Below, piece after piece: positions 45,205-52,881 of a stretch of 64,000 nt of DNA. Source of the DNA: Rhizobium sp. BK602. GTDB taxonomy: Bacteria; Pseudomonadota; Alphaproteobacteria; Rhizobiales; Rhizobiaceae. Every line of letters begins with the position of its first letter. The stretch's first letter is position 1. The notes beneath the pieces are model-generated. The model was not told the DNA's origin. It ran no database searches and saw only the letters and a program-made list of their open reading frames with translations. Where the stretch lies: assembly GCF_014195095.1 (NCBI RefSeq), contig NZ_JACIBC010000005.1, forward strand, positions 186,001-250,000. The letters run 5' to 3'. Made by a program: the position numbers and the translations under genes.

Positions 45205-46185
45205 ATGCCCCTGCCGAAACCCAATCTCTATCCGCCCTTCAACATCGTGCGCCTCAGCCATGTCGAATTCGGCGTCACCGATCTTGCCAAATCGCGCGCC
45301 TTCTATGTCGATACGCTCGGCCTGCAGGTAACCGACGAGACCGCGGATACGATCTATCTCCGGGCAATGGAGGAGCGCGGCCATCACTGCATCGTGCTCA
45401 AGAAATCCGACAAGGCCGAAGCCCGCGATCTCGGCTTCAAGGTGTTCAGCGACGAAGACCTCGACAAGGCGGCGCATTTCTTCAAGGGCAAGGGCCTGCC
45501 GGTCGAATGGGTCGAGCGTCCCTACCAGGCGCGGACCTTCCGCACCCGCGATCCGCACGGCATTCCCCTTGAATTCTATTCGAAGATGGATCGCCTGCCG
45601 CCGATCCATCAGAAATACGCCCTCTACAAGGGCGTGAAGCCGCTGCGCATAGACCATTTCAACTGCTTCTCGACCAATGTCGACGAGAGCGTCGCCTTCT
45701 ATAACGAGCTCGGCTTCCGCGTCACGGAATATACCGAGGACGAGGAAACCGGCCGCCTCTGGGCCGCCTGGACACATCGCAAGGGCGGCGTCCACGACAT
45801 CGCCTTCACCAATGGCCGCGGTCCGCGCCTGCACCACACCGCCTTCTGGGTGCCGACGCCGCTCAACATCATCGACCTGCTCGACCTGATGGCGACCACC
45901 GGCTGGGTTGCCAATATCGAGCGCGGTCCGGGACGTCACGGCATCTCCAACGCCTTCTTCCTCTATATCCTCGATCCCGATGGCCACCGTATCGAGATCT
46001 ATTGCTCGGACTATCAGACGGTCGATCCCGATCTGGAGCCGATCAAGTGGGATCTCAAGGATCCGCAGCGCCAGACGCTTTGGGGTGCACCCGCTCCCAA
46101 ATCCTGGTTCGAACATGGTAGCCTGTTTGCCGGTGCGGAAGTGGCCGAGCCCGACCTGAAGGCACAGCCGATTATCGCGCCTTAA
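45205..46185 (+). CDS. hpaD: 3,4-dihydroxyphenylacetate 2,3-dioxygenase
   Basis: A 326-residue extradiol dioxygenase of the VOC type. The metal ligands His and Glu are in RIDHFNCFS, GPRLHHTAFWVP and HRIEIYCSDY, as in homoprotocatechuate 2,3-dioxygenase. It opens the ring next to the hydroxyls using Fe(II) or Mn(II). GAGGAGG precedes the start. Confidence 0.93.
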   Translation: MPLPKPNLYPPFNIVRLSHVEFGVTDLAKSRAFYVDTLGLQVTDETADTIYLRAMEERGHHCIVLKKSDKAEARDLGFKVFSDEDLDKAAHFFKGKGLPVEWVERPYQARTFRTRDPHGIPLEFYSKMDRLPPIHQKYALYKGVKPLRIDHFNCFSTNVDESVAFYNELGFRVTEYTEDEETGRLWAAWTHRKGGVHDIAFTNGRGPRLHHTAFWVPTPLNIIDLLDLMATTGWVANIERGPGRHGISNAFFLYILDPDGHRIEIYCSDYQTVDPDLEPIKWDLKDPQRQTLWGAPAPKSWFEHGSLFAGAEVAEPDLKAQPIIAP

Positions 46186-46251
46186 GCGTTACCCTCGAGA
46201 GCGGTTGAAAGACGCCGCTCTCATCAACGTTCGCGAGGCGAGGAGGCAGTC

Positions 46252-47706
46252 ATGCATTTGAAAGACGCAACATTGTTCCGGCAGGCCGCATTGGTCGGTG
46301 GCGAGTGGATCGAGGCCGATCCGTCCAATCCGATCAAGGTCGACAATCCGGCAACCGGCGAGATCATCGGCCTCGTTCCCAATCTCGGCGCTGCCGAGAC
46401 CAAGAAGGCGATTGCCGCGGCCGAAGCCGCACAGAAGGAGTGGGCCGCCCGCATCGCCAAGGAACGCTCCGGTATCCTCAGGCGCTGGTTCGAGCTGATG
46501 ATGGAAAATCAGGACGATCTCGGACGCATCCTGACGGCCGAACAGGGCAAGCCGCTGCCCGAAGCCAAGGGCGAGATCGCCTATGGCGCCAGCTTCGTCG
46601 AATGGTTTGCCGAGGAAGCCCGCCGCATCTATGGCGACATCATTCCCGGCCATCAGAAGGACAAGCGCATTCTGGTCATGAAGCAGCCGATCGGTGTCGT
46701 CGCGGCGATCACACCCTGGAACTTCCCGAATGCCATGATCACCCGCAAGGCCGGCCCGGCCTTCGCCGCCGGCTGCGCCATGGTGCTGAAGCCAGCCTCG
46801 CAGACGCCGTTTTCGGCGATTGCGATCGCGATCCTCGCCGAACGAGCCGGACTGCCCAAGGGCTTGTTCAGCGTATTGACGGGTTCCGCTCGCGCCATCG
46901 GCGGCGAGATGACCGCAAGCCCGGTGGTGCGCAAGCTCACCTTCACCGGCTCGACCGAAGTCGGAGCCGAGCTTTACAAGCAGAGCGCGCCGACCATCAA
47001 GAAGCTCGGCCTGGAGCTCGGCGGCAACGCGCCTTTCATTGTATTCGATGACGCTGATCTCGATGCCGCCGTCGAAGGCGCGCTGATCGCCAAATTCCGC
47101 AACAACGGCCAGACCTGCGTCTGCGCCAATCGTCTCTACGTGCAGGACGGCGTCTATGACGCCTTTGCCGAGAAGCTGGCCAAGGCCGTTGGATCGCTGA
47201 AAACCGGCAACGGTTTCGACGAAGGCATCAATCTCGGCCCGCTGATCGACGAGGCGGCCCTTGCCAAGGTCGAGGAGCATGTCGCCGACGCGCTCTCCAA
47301 GGGCGGCCGTGTCGTTGCCGGCGGGCATCGCCACCAACTTGGCGGACGCTTCTACGAGGCGACGGTGCTTGCCGACGTCACTCCATCCATGGCCGTTGCC
47401 AAGGAAGAGACCTTCGGGCCGGTGGCTCCCCTGTTCCGCTTCAAGGACGAGGCCGATGTCATCGCGCAGGCCAACGATACCGAGTTCGGCCTTGCCTCTT
47501 ACTTCTATGCCAGGGACCTCGCCCGCGTCTTCCGCGTCGCCGAGGCGCTGGAATATGGCATGGTCGGCGTCAATACCGGCCTGATCTCGACGGCAGAAGC
47601 CCCCTTCGGTGGCGTCAAGCTCTCCGGTCTCGGCCGCGAGGGGTCCCGCTACGGCATCGAGGAGTTCACCGAAATCAAATATGTCTGCCTCGGCGGCGTC
47701 GTCTGA
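46252..47706 (+). CDS. gabD: Succinate-semialdehyde dehydrogenase
   Basis: A 484-residue aldehyde dehydrogenase of the GabD type: LELGGNAPFIVFDDADLD and NNGQTCVCANR with the nucleophile Cys. In this pathway HpaI yields pyruvate and succinic semialdehyde, and this enzyme turns the latter into succinate. GAGGAGG precedes the start. Confidence 0.9.
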   Translation: MHLKDATLFRQAALVGGEWIEADPSNPIKVDNPATGEIIGLVPNLGAAETKKAIAAAEAAQKEWAARIAKERSGILRRWFELMMENQDDLGRILTAEQGKPLPEAKGEIAYGASFVEWFAEEARRIYGDIIPGHQKDKRILVMKQPIGVVAAITPWNFPNAMITRKAGPAFAAGCAMVLKPASQTPFSAIAIAILAERAGLPKGLFSVLTGSARAIGGEMTASPVVRKLTFTGSTEVGAELYKQSAPTIKKLGLELGGNAPFIVFDDADLDAAVEGALIAKFRNNGQTCVCANRLYVQDGVYDAFAEKLAKAVGSLKTGNGFDEGINLGPLIDEAALAKVEEHVADALSKGGRVVAGGHRHQLGGRFYEATVLADVTPSMAVAKEETFGPVAPLFRFKDEADVIAQANDTEFGLASYFYARDLARVFRVAEALEYGMVGVNTGLISTAEAPFGGVKLSGLGREGSRYGIEEFTEIKYVCLGGVV

Positions 47707-47771
47707 GGTCAGGGAAACTCGGTTGAATGGCACAACGCCGGAAAAATACGGTTCCAAACAGGGAATGAGAC

Positions 47772-49178
47772 ATGGATAGCGAAGAATTCCGTCAGTGGTC
47801 GCGAAAGGTTGCCGATTGGGGCGCCGATTATCGCGCGGGCCTGCGCGAGCGGCCCGTACGGGCGCAGACGAAGCCCGGCGACATCGCCCGGCAAATAGCC
47901 GATGCGGCGCCGGAAGCGGGCGAAGCCATGGAGGCGATCTTCGCCGATTTCGAGCGCATCATCCCGGATGGTCTGACGCACTGGCAGCATCCTCGTTTCT
48001 TCGCCTACTTCCCGGCCAATGCCGCGCCCGTCTCGGTGATCGCGGATTACCTCGTCACCTCCGTCGCCGCGCAGTGCATGCTGTGGCAGACCTCGCCGGC
48101 GGCGACGGAGCTTGAAACCCGCGTGGTCGACTGGCTCCGGCAAGCTATCGGACTTCCGGATGGTTTTGCCGGTGTCATCCAGGATTCCGCCTCCACCGCG
48201 ACGCTCGCGGCCGTGCTGGTCATGCGCGAAAAGGCACTCGGCTGGAAGGGCAACAGCGAGGGGCTTTCGGCGCACAAGGCGGTGCGCGTCTATGCCTCGA
48301 AACAGGTGCACACCTCCATTGACCGGGCGATCTGGATAGCCGGCATCGGCGAGGCGAATCTCGTGCGCATTCCCACCAAGGGGCCGCTCAACGGGATGGA
48401 CCCGGAAGCGCTGGATGCCGCGATCAAGGCCGACCTTGCCGCCGGCCATATTCCGGCCGGCGTCATTGCCTGCACCGGCGGCACCTCGATCGGCGCCTGC
48501 GATCCAATCCGCGCGGTTGCGGACGTCGTGAAGGCGCATGGGCTCTATCTGCATGTCGACGCCGCCTGGGCCGGCTCGGCGATGATCTGCCCGGAGTTCC
48601 GCGCGCTTTGGGAGGGTGTCGAGACGGCCGATTCCATCGTCTTCAACCCGCACAAGTGGCTCGGCGCCAATTTCGATTGCTCGGTACAGTTCATCCGCAG
48701 CCCCGAAGATCAGGTACGCACGCTCGCCATCCAGCCGGAATATCTGAAGACGCATGGCCATGACGGCATCATCAACTATTCCGAATGGTCCGTGCCACTC
48801 GGCCGTCGTTTTCGTGCCCTGAAACTCTGGTTCCTGATGCGCTATCATGGGCTCGAAGGACTGCGCGCCATGATCCGCAACCATGTGGCCTGGTCGGTGG
48901 AATTGGCTGGACGGATTGCGGCCGAACCGGATTTCGAGCTCGTCAGCGAGCCGGTGCTGTCGCTCTTCTCCTTCCGCCACAGAAGCAGCGGGGACGCCGA
49001 CCGGCACAATATCGCGCTGGTCAACGCCATCAACGACGATGGCCGCATCTATCTGACGCAAACCCGCGTCGACGGGCATATCGCCATTCGATTCCAGGCA
49101 GGCCAGTTCGAGATGACCCGCGATGACGCCGAAACGGCCTTCGCCGTGATTACCGAGATCGCCCGCAGTCTGACATAG
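47772..49178 (+). CDS. Aromatic L-amino acid decarboxylase family (group II PLP)
   Basis: A 468-residue group II decarboxylase. PLP lysine is in VFNPHKWLGANFDC and the pyridine aspartate in LHVDAAWAGSAMICPE. Length and motifs fit DOPA/tyrosine/tryptophan decarboxylases. With the hpa genes around it, tyrosine to tyramine or L-DOPA to dopamine is the likely reaction, giving amines for the transaminase. It stands 65 bases after gabD and nine before hpaG. Confidence 0.87.
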   Translation: MDSEEFRQWSRKVADWGADYRAGLRERPVRAQTKPGDIARQIADAAPEAGEAMEAIFADFERIIPDGLTHWQHPRFFAYFPANAAPVSVIADYLVTSVAAQCMLWQTSPAATELETRVVDWLRQAIGLPDGFAGVIQDSASTATLAAVLVMREKALGWKGNSEGLSAHKAVRVYASKQVHTSIDRAIWIAGIGEANLVRIPTKGPLNGMDPEALDAAIKADLAAGHIPAGVIACTGGTSIGACDPIRAVADVVKAHGLYLHVDAAWAGSAMICPEFRALWEGVETADSIVFNPHKWLGANFDCSVQFIRSPEDQVRTLAIQPEYLKTHGHDGIINYSEWSVPLGRRFRALKLWFLMRYHGLEGLRAMIRNHVAWSVELAGRIAAEPDFELVSEPVLSLFSFRHRSSGDADRHNIALVNAINDDGRIYLTQTRVDGHIAIRFQAGQFEMTRDDAETAFAVITEIARSLT

Positions 49179-49187
49179 GAGACCATC

Positions 49188-50063
49188 GTGACCGTAAGGC
49201 CCCGCCTCGCCAGCTTTTCCCACCATGGCACTCTGAAATATGGTCTCGTCAAGACCGAAGGCGTCGTCGACCTCTCGGCCCGCCACGGCGCGACATGGCC
49301 GACCTTGCGCGAGGTGATCGAGGCCGGGCGGCTCGTCGAGCTTGTCGAGGAAGCCAATGATTTGCCGCCGGATTACGCGCTGAACGAGATCCGCTTCGAA
49401 ATTCCCATTCCGTCGCCGGAAAAGATCATCTGCGTCGGGGTCAATTTCCCCGACCGCAACGAGGAATACAAGGATGGGCAGGCTGCCCCCTCCAACCCTT
49501 CCCTCTTCATCCGCTTTCCGCGTTCCTTCACCGGGCACGACCAGCCGCTGATCCGTCCGCCGGAAAGCCCGCAGCTCGATTATGAGGGCGAGATCGTCAT
49601 CATAATCGGCAAGGGCGGCAGGCGGATCGCCGAAGCCGATGCCCTGTCCCATATCGCAGCCCTGTCGCTCTGCAACGAAGGCACGATCCGCGACTGGGTG
49701 CGCCATGCGAAATTCAACGTCACTCAGGGCAAGAATTTCGACCGCACCGGCGCGATCGGCCCCTGGCTGATCCCCTTCACGGATCCAGCGCAGCTCGAGG
49801 ACATCACGCTCACGACCCGCGTCAACGGCGAGGTGCGCCAGAGCGATCGCACCAGCCGAATGATCTTCTCCTTCCGCAAGATCATCAACTACATCTCCAC
49901 CTTCACCACGCTCGTTCCCGGCGACGTCATCGTCACGGGCACGCCGACTGGGGCCGGCGCCCGCTTCGATCCGCCGATCTGGCTGAAGCCCGGCGATGTC
50001 GTTGAAGTCGAAGCCGATGGCCTCGGCATCCTGAAAAACACCATCGCCGACGAGGTGCGCTGA
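49188..50063 (+). CDS. hpaG: Fumarylacetoacetate hydrolase family protein, HpaG-like
   Basis: A 291-residue FAH-domain protein with a GTG start behind TAGGAG. It holds the metal site glutamates in LDYEGEIVIIIGKGG and the GDVIVTGTPTGAGARFDPP loop. In Escherichia coli HpaG is a 429-residue double-domain enzyme that decarboxylates and isomerises the 5-oxopent-3-ene-1,2,5-tricarboxylate intermediate. This one has a single FAH domain, so one gene must do both steps or the second half is elsewhere. Its stop overlaps the start of hpaH. Confidence 0.85.
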   Translation: MTVRPRLASFSHHGTLKYGLVKTEGVVDLSARHGATWPTLREVIEAGRLVELVEEANDLPPDYALNEIRFEIPIPSPEKIICVGVNFPDRNEEYKDGQAAPSNPSLFIRFPRSFTGHDQPLIRPPESPQLDYEGEIVIIIGKGGRRIAEADALSHIAALSLCNEGTIRDWVRHAKFNVTQGKNFDRTGAIGPWLIPFTDPAQLEDITLTTRVNGEVRQSDRTSRMIFSFRKIINYISTFTTLVPGDVIVTGTPTGAGARFDPPIWLKPGDVVEVEADGLGILKNTIADEVR

Positions 50064-50866
50064 TGCTGTCGCATGACGAAATCCAGGCCGCGGCCGAAAG
50101 CCTCGATCGGGCCGAGAGGACACGCGTCCAGACCGGGCTGCTGTCGCTCAAGCACCCGCAAATGACCATGGACGATTCCTATGCCGTCCAGGGCGCCTGG
50201 GTGAAGAAGAAGATCGCAGCCGGCCGCAAGCCGATCGGCTGGAAGATCGGGCTGACGTCGAAGGCGATGCAATATGCCCTCAACATCAACATCCCCGATT
50301 CCGGCGTCCTCTTCGACGACATGGTGTTCGAGGACGGCGCGACCGTGCCGGCCGACCGCTTCATCCAGCCACGCATCGAGGCCGAGATTGCCTTCGTGAT
50401 GAAGGCGCCGCTGAAGGGGCCGAATGTCTCGATCTTCGATGTGCTGAATGCCACCGACTATGTAACGCCAGCGCTCGAAATCCTCGACACGCGCATCCTT
50501 CGCGTCGATCCCGAGACGAAGAAGGCGCGCACCATCGTCGACACCATTTCCGACAACGCCGCCAATGCCGGCATCGTCACCGGTGGCCGCGCCGTGCGGC
50601 CCGGTGAGATCGACATGCGCTGGATGGGCGCGATCGTCAGCCGCAATGCCGAAGTGGAGGAAACCGGCCTCGGCGCCGGCGTGCTCAACCAGCCCGCACG
50701 CGGCATCGCCTGGCTTGCCAATCGGCTGTCGCAATATGGCGACGGCATCGAGGCCGGTCAGATCGTGCTGGCCGGCTCGTTCATCCGCCCGATCGAGGCA
50801 CGGCACGGCGATACGATCCATGCCGATTTCGGTCCCTATGGATCGGTCAGCCTGTTCTTTGCATGA
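50063..50866 (+). CDS. hpaH: 2-oxo-hepta-3-ene-1,7-dioate hydratase
   Basis: A 267-residue hydratase of the HpaH/MhpD family: GWKIGLTSKAMQYALNINIPDSGVLFDDMVFEDG and RIEAEIAFVMKAPLKG are typical. It hydrates the enol to 4-hydroxy-2-oxoheptanedioate. Its ATG shares one base with the hpaG stop, so translation is coupled. Confidence 0.92.
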   Translation: MLSHDEIQAAAESLDRAERTRVQTGLLSLKHPQMTMDDSYAVQGAWVKKKIAAGRKPIGWKIGLTSKAMQYALNINIPDSGVLFDDMVFEDGATVPADRFIQPRIEAEIAFVMKAPLKGPNVSIFDVLNATDYVTPALEILDTRILRVDPETKKARTIVDTISDNAANAGIVTGGRAVRPGEIDMRWMGAIVSRNAEVEETGLGAGVLNQPARGIAWLANRLSQYGDGIEAGQIVLAGSFIRPIEARHGDTIHADFGPYGSVSLFFA

Positions 50867-50877
50867 AGGAGTGAACC

Positions 50878-51684
50878 ATGCCCGCGCCGAAAAATCTCTT
50901 CAAGCAGGCCCTGAAGGAAGGGCGGGCGCAGATCGGCCTCTGGCAGGCGCTCGCCAATCCATACACCGTCGAAATCTCGGCCGGAGCTGGTTACGACTGG
51001 CTGCTGCTCGACGCCGAGCATGCGCCGAACGACGTGCCGCTTCTCGTCTCGCAACTGCAGGCGATGAAAGGCACGGCCAGCCATGCGGTGATCCGCCCGC
51101 CAATCGGCGAAACCTGGATCATCAAGCAGATGCTCGATATCGGCGCCCAAACCCTGCTCATCCCGATGGTCGACAGCAAGGAGATGGCCGAGGCCATGGT
51201 CAAGGCGGTCAGATATCCGCCGCATGGTGTGAGGGGCGTCGGCGCGGCCCTTGCCCGCGCCTCCGCCTTCAACCGCATTCCCGATTACCTTCAGACGGCC
51301 AATGATGAAATCTGCCTGCTGCTGCAGGTCGAAAGCCGGGCTGGGCTCGCAGCGCTGGACGCCATCGCCTCGACCGAGGGCGTCGACGGCGTCTTCATCG
51401 GCCCTGCCGATCTTGCGGCCGACATGGGTTATCTCGGCAAACCCGGTGCGCCGGAAGTGCAGGCGGAGGTCGAGATTGCGCTTGCGAAGATCCAGTCACA
51501 CGGCAAGGCAGCCGGCATTCTGATCGGCGATCTCTCGCTTGCCAAACGTTATCTCGAACTCGGCGCCACCTTCGTCGCGATCGGCAACGACGTCACCCTG
51601 CTTGCCAATGCGACGACCAAGCTCCTCGACGATTTCAACAAGGCGGACGCCGCCAAACCGCCGGCGGACGCAAAAGTCTACTGA
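50878..51684 (+). CDS. hpaI: 4-hydroxy-2-oxoheptanedioate aldolase
   Basis: A 268-residue class II aldolase of the HpcH/HpaI family: GYDWLLLDAEHAPND, then VESRAGLAALDAI and VFIGPADLAADMGYLG provide metal and substrate residues. It splits the product into pyruvate and succinic semialdehyde, the last step before gabD. It follows hpaH by eleven bases and ends the operon. Confidence 0.93.
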   Translation: MPAPKNLFKQALKEGRAQIGLWQALANPYTVEISAGAGYDWLLLDAEHAPNDVPLLVSQLQAMKGTASHAVIRPPIGETWIIKQMLDIGAQTLLIPMVDSKEMAEAMVKAVRYPPHGVRGVGAALARASAFNRIPDYLQTANDEICLLLQVESRAGLAALDAIASTEGVDGVFIGPADLAADMGYLGKPGAPEVQAEVEIALAKIQSHGKAAGILIGDLSLAKRYLELGATFVAIGNDVTLLANATTKLLDDFNKADAAKPPADAKVY

Positions 51685-51844
51685 TTTTCAGAGACCGGCC
51701 TTCTTGGATATCGTCCAACCGGCTGTTGTCGATCATGCGGATCTTGCGCGCGGCGGGCTCAGTTACACACGCTCAGTCAAAACGGATTGCAGAGCTGGAC
51801 GCGACGCCTCTCCATGTTTTGCGCGGCTGCATGCCTGATGCAGC

Positions 51845-52309
51845 TTATTCGTCGTCACCGATCGTGCCACCGAGCCCCAGCATCGCCAGCTCTTCCAGCA
51901 TATCCAGTAACTGTTCCACGCGCTCCGGCCCGAAGCGCGCTCCGATGTCGGCATAGACTTTCCGGCTTTCCGGCATCACGTCCTCGATGACCGTGCGCGC
52001 GGCGGGCGTGATCCGCAACAGCACCCGCCGACCGTCGGTCTTGTCCTTATGCTTGGTAATGAAGCCGCGCTCCTCGAGCGAACGGATCATCCGCGTCAGG
52101 CTCGGTGCCAGGATCGAAGCCTTGTCCGCCACTTCGCTCGCATCCAGCGTTCCCGCTTCCGAAAGAACACGGATGACCCGCCACTGCTGCTCCGTGACAT
52201 CATGCGCAGCGAGGATCGGCCGGAAATGGCTCATCACCGCTTCGCGAGCACGCAGAAGGCCAATCGTCAGGGATCGGCGCTGCTGCGATGACTGATCGGG
52301 TGATGGCAT
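51845..52309 (-). CDS. hpaR: MarR-family regulator of the hpa genes
   Basis: A 154-residue MarR protein. RRSLTIGLLRAREAVMSHFRPILAAHDVTEQQWRVIRVL matches the N-terminus of HpaR closely and SILAPSLTRMIRSLEERGFITKHKDKTDGRR is its wing. It represses hpa genes until the substrate or its ring-cleavage product binds. I choose MPSPDQ because HpaR proteins start a few residues before SLTIxLL; upstream starts at 52339 and 52357 also have poor ribosome sites. The imperfect dyad at 52364-52380 is probably the autoregulatory site. Confidence 0.87.
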   Translation of the reverse strand: MPSPDQSSQQRRSLTIGLLRAREAVMSHFRPILAAHDVTEQQWRVIRVLSEAGTLDASEVADKASILAPSLTRMIRSLEERGFITKHKDKTDGRRVLLRITPAARTVIEDVMPESRKVYADIGARFGPERVEQLLDMLEELAMLGLGGTIGDDE

Positions 52310-52363
52310 ATTTGGTTCATCTTGCTGCCGATTCTTCATAAAGGTTCTATCGTGCATTTTTTT

Positions 52364-52380
52364 CGATCATACAATCATCG
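52364..52380. promoter_or_regulatory. Imperfect palindrome before hpaR
   Basis: CGATCATACAATCATCG is a near-palindrome (CGAT and ATCG ends, central mismatches). Its position just before the MarR gene fits autoregulation. It is not the same sequence as the dyad before hpaF. Confidence 0.4.
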
Positions 52381-52491
52381 AATAGCAGATCGCCTCCAGG
52401 CAGGAGCTGGCGATCGACAGATCGCCGATGCCTTCAATGCTAGGCATCAAATCAACCCTATATTAGCTAGTTCCATGTTTATTTGCCTCAC

Positions 52492-52881
52492 ATGACACCC
52501 AAAGCCTCTTCCGAGCATGGCGGGCTGGCGGCGTTACTGCCGGCATTGGCGCTTCTCCTCGTCAGCGCATTGGGCATCGGCGCCATGACCTACGGCAATC
52601 CGGCGCCTGACGCACAGATGGCTGTCGTCGGCCCACCCTGGTGGACACAAGATCAGATGGTCTCCCTGATCGCCGCGGCCGGCGGGCGGGTGATCGCCGG
52701 CGGAACGCTGCCCAATATCATCATTGTGCGCCGCGCGCCTGAAGGCGAGCGGGCTCCGGATGAACCGGAAGATCTTTCTGCAGCGCTCTATGCCGCTGGC
52801 GCCTGGCTGGTGCTGGACGCGCCGGGGACGCGAAGCTGTCTTGGCCTTGCCGAAAATAATGGCAGGGAGGCCGCGTCATGA
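52492..52881 (+). CDS. Small membrane-anchored hypothetical protein
   Basis: A 129-residue protein with one N-terminal transmembrane helix (LAALLPALALLLVSALGIGAM), followed by a short extracytoplasmic domain (VVGPPWWTQDQMVSLIAAAGGRVIAGGTLPNIIIVR). I do not recognise a named family. ATGA overlap with the hybrid kinase gene means that they are co-translated, so the protein may be an accessory sensor for that kinase. No clear ribosome site precedes the chosen ATG. Confidence 0.7.
   Translation: MTPKASSEHGGLAALLPALALLLVSALGIGAMTYGNPAPDAQMAVVGPPWWTQDQMVSLIAAAGGRVIAGGTLPNIIIVRRAPEGERAPDEPEDLSAALYAAGAWLVLDAPGTRSCLGLAENNGREAAS

Noticed and set aside
47709..50123. 804-codon minus-strand frame across the decarboxylase and hpaG
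   Set aside because: Spans two well supported genes in the opposite strand and has no family features.
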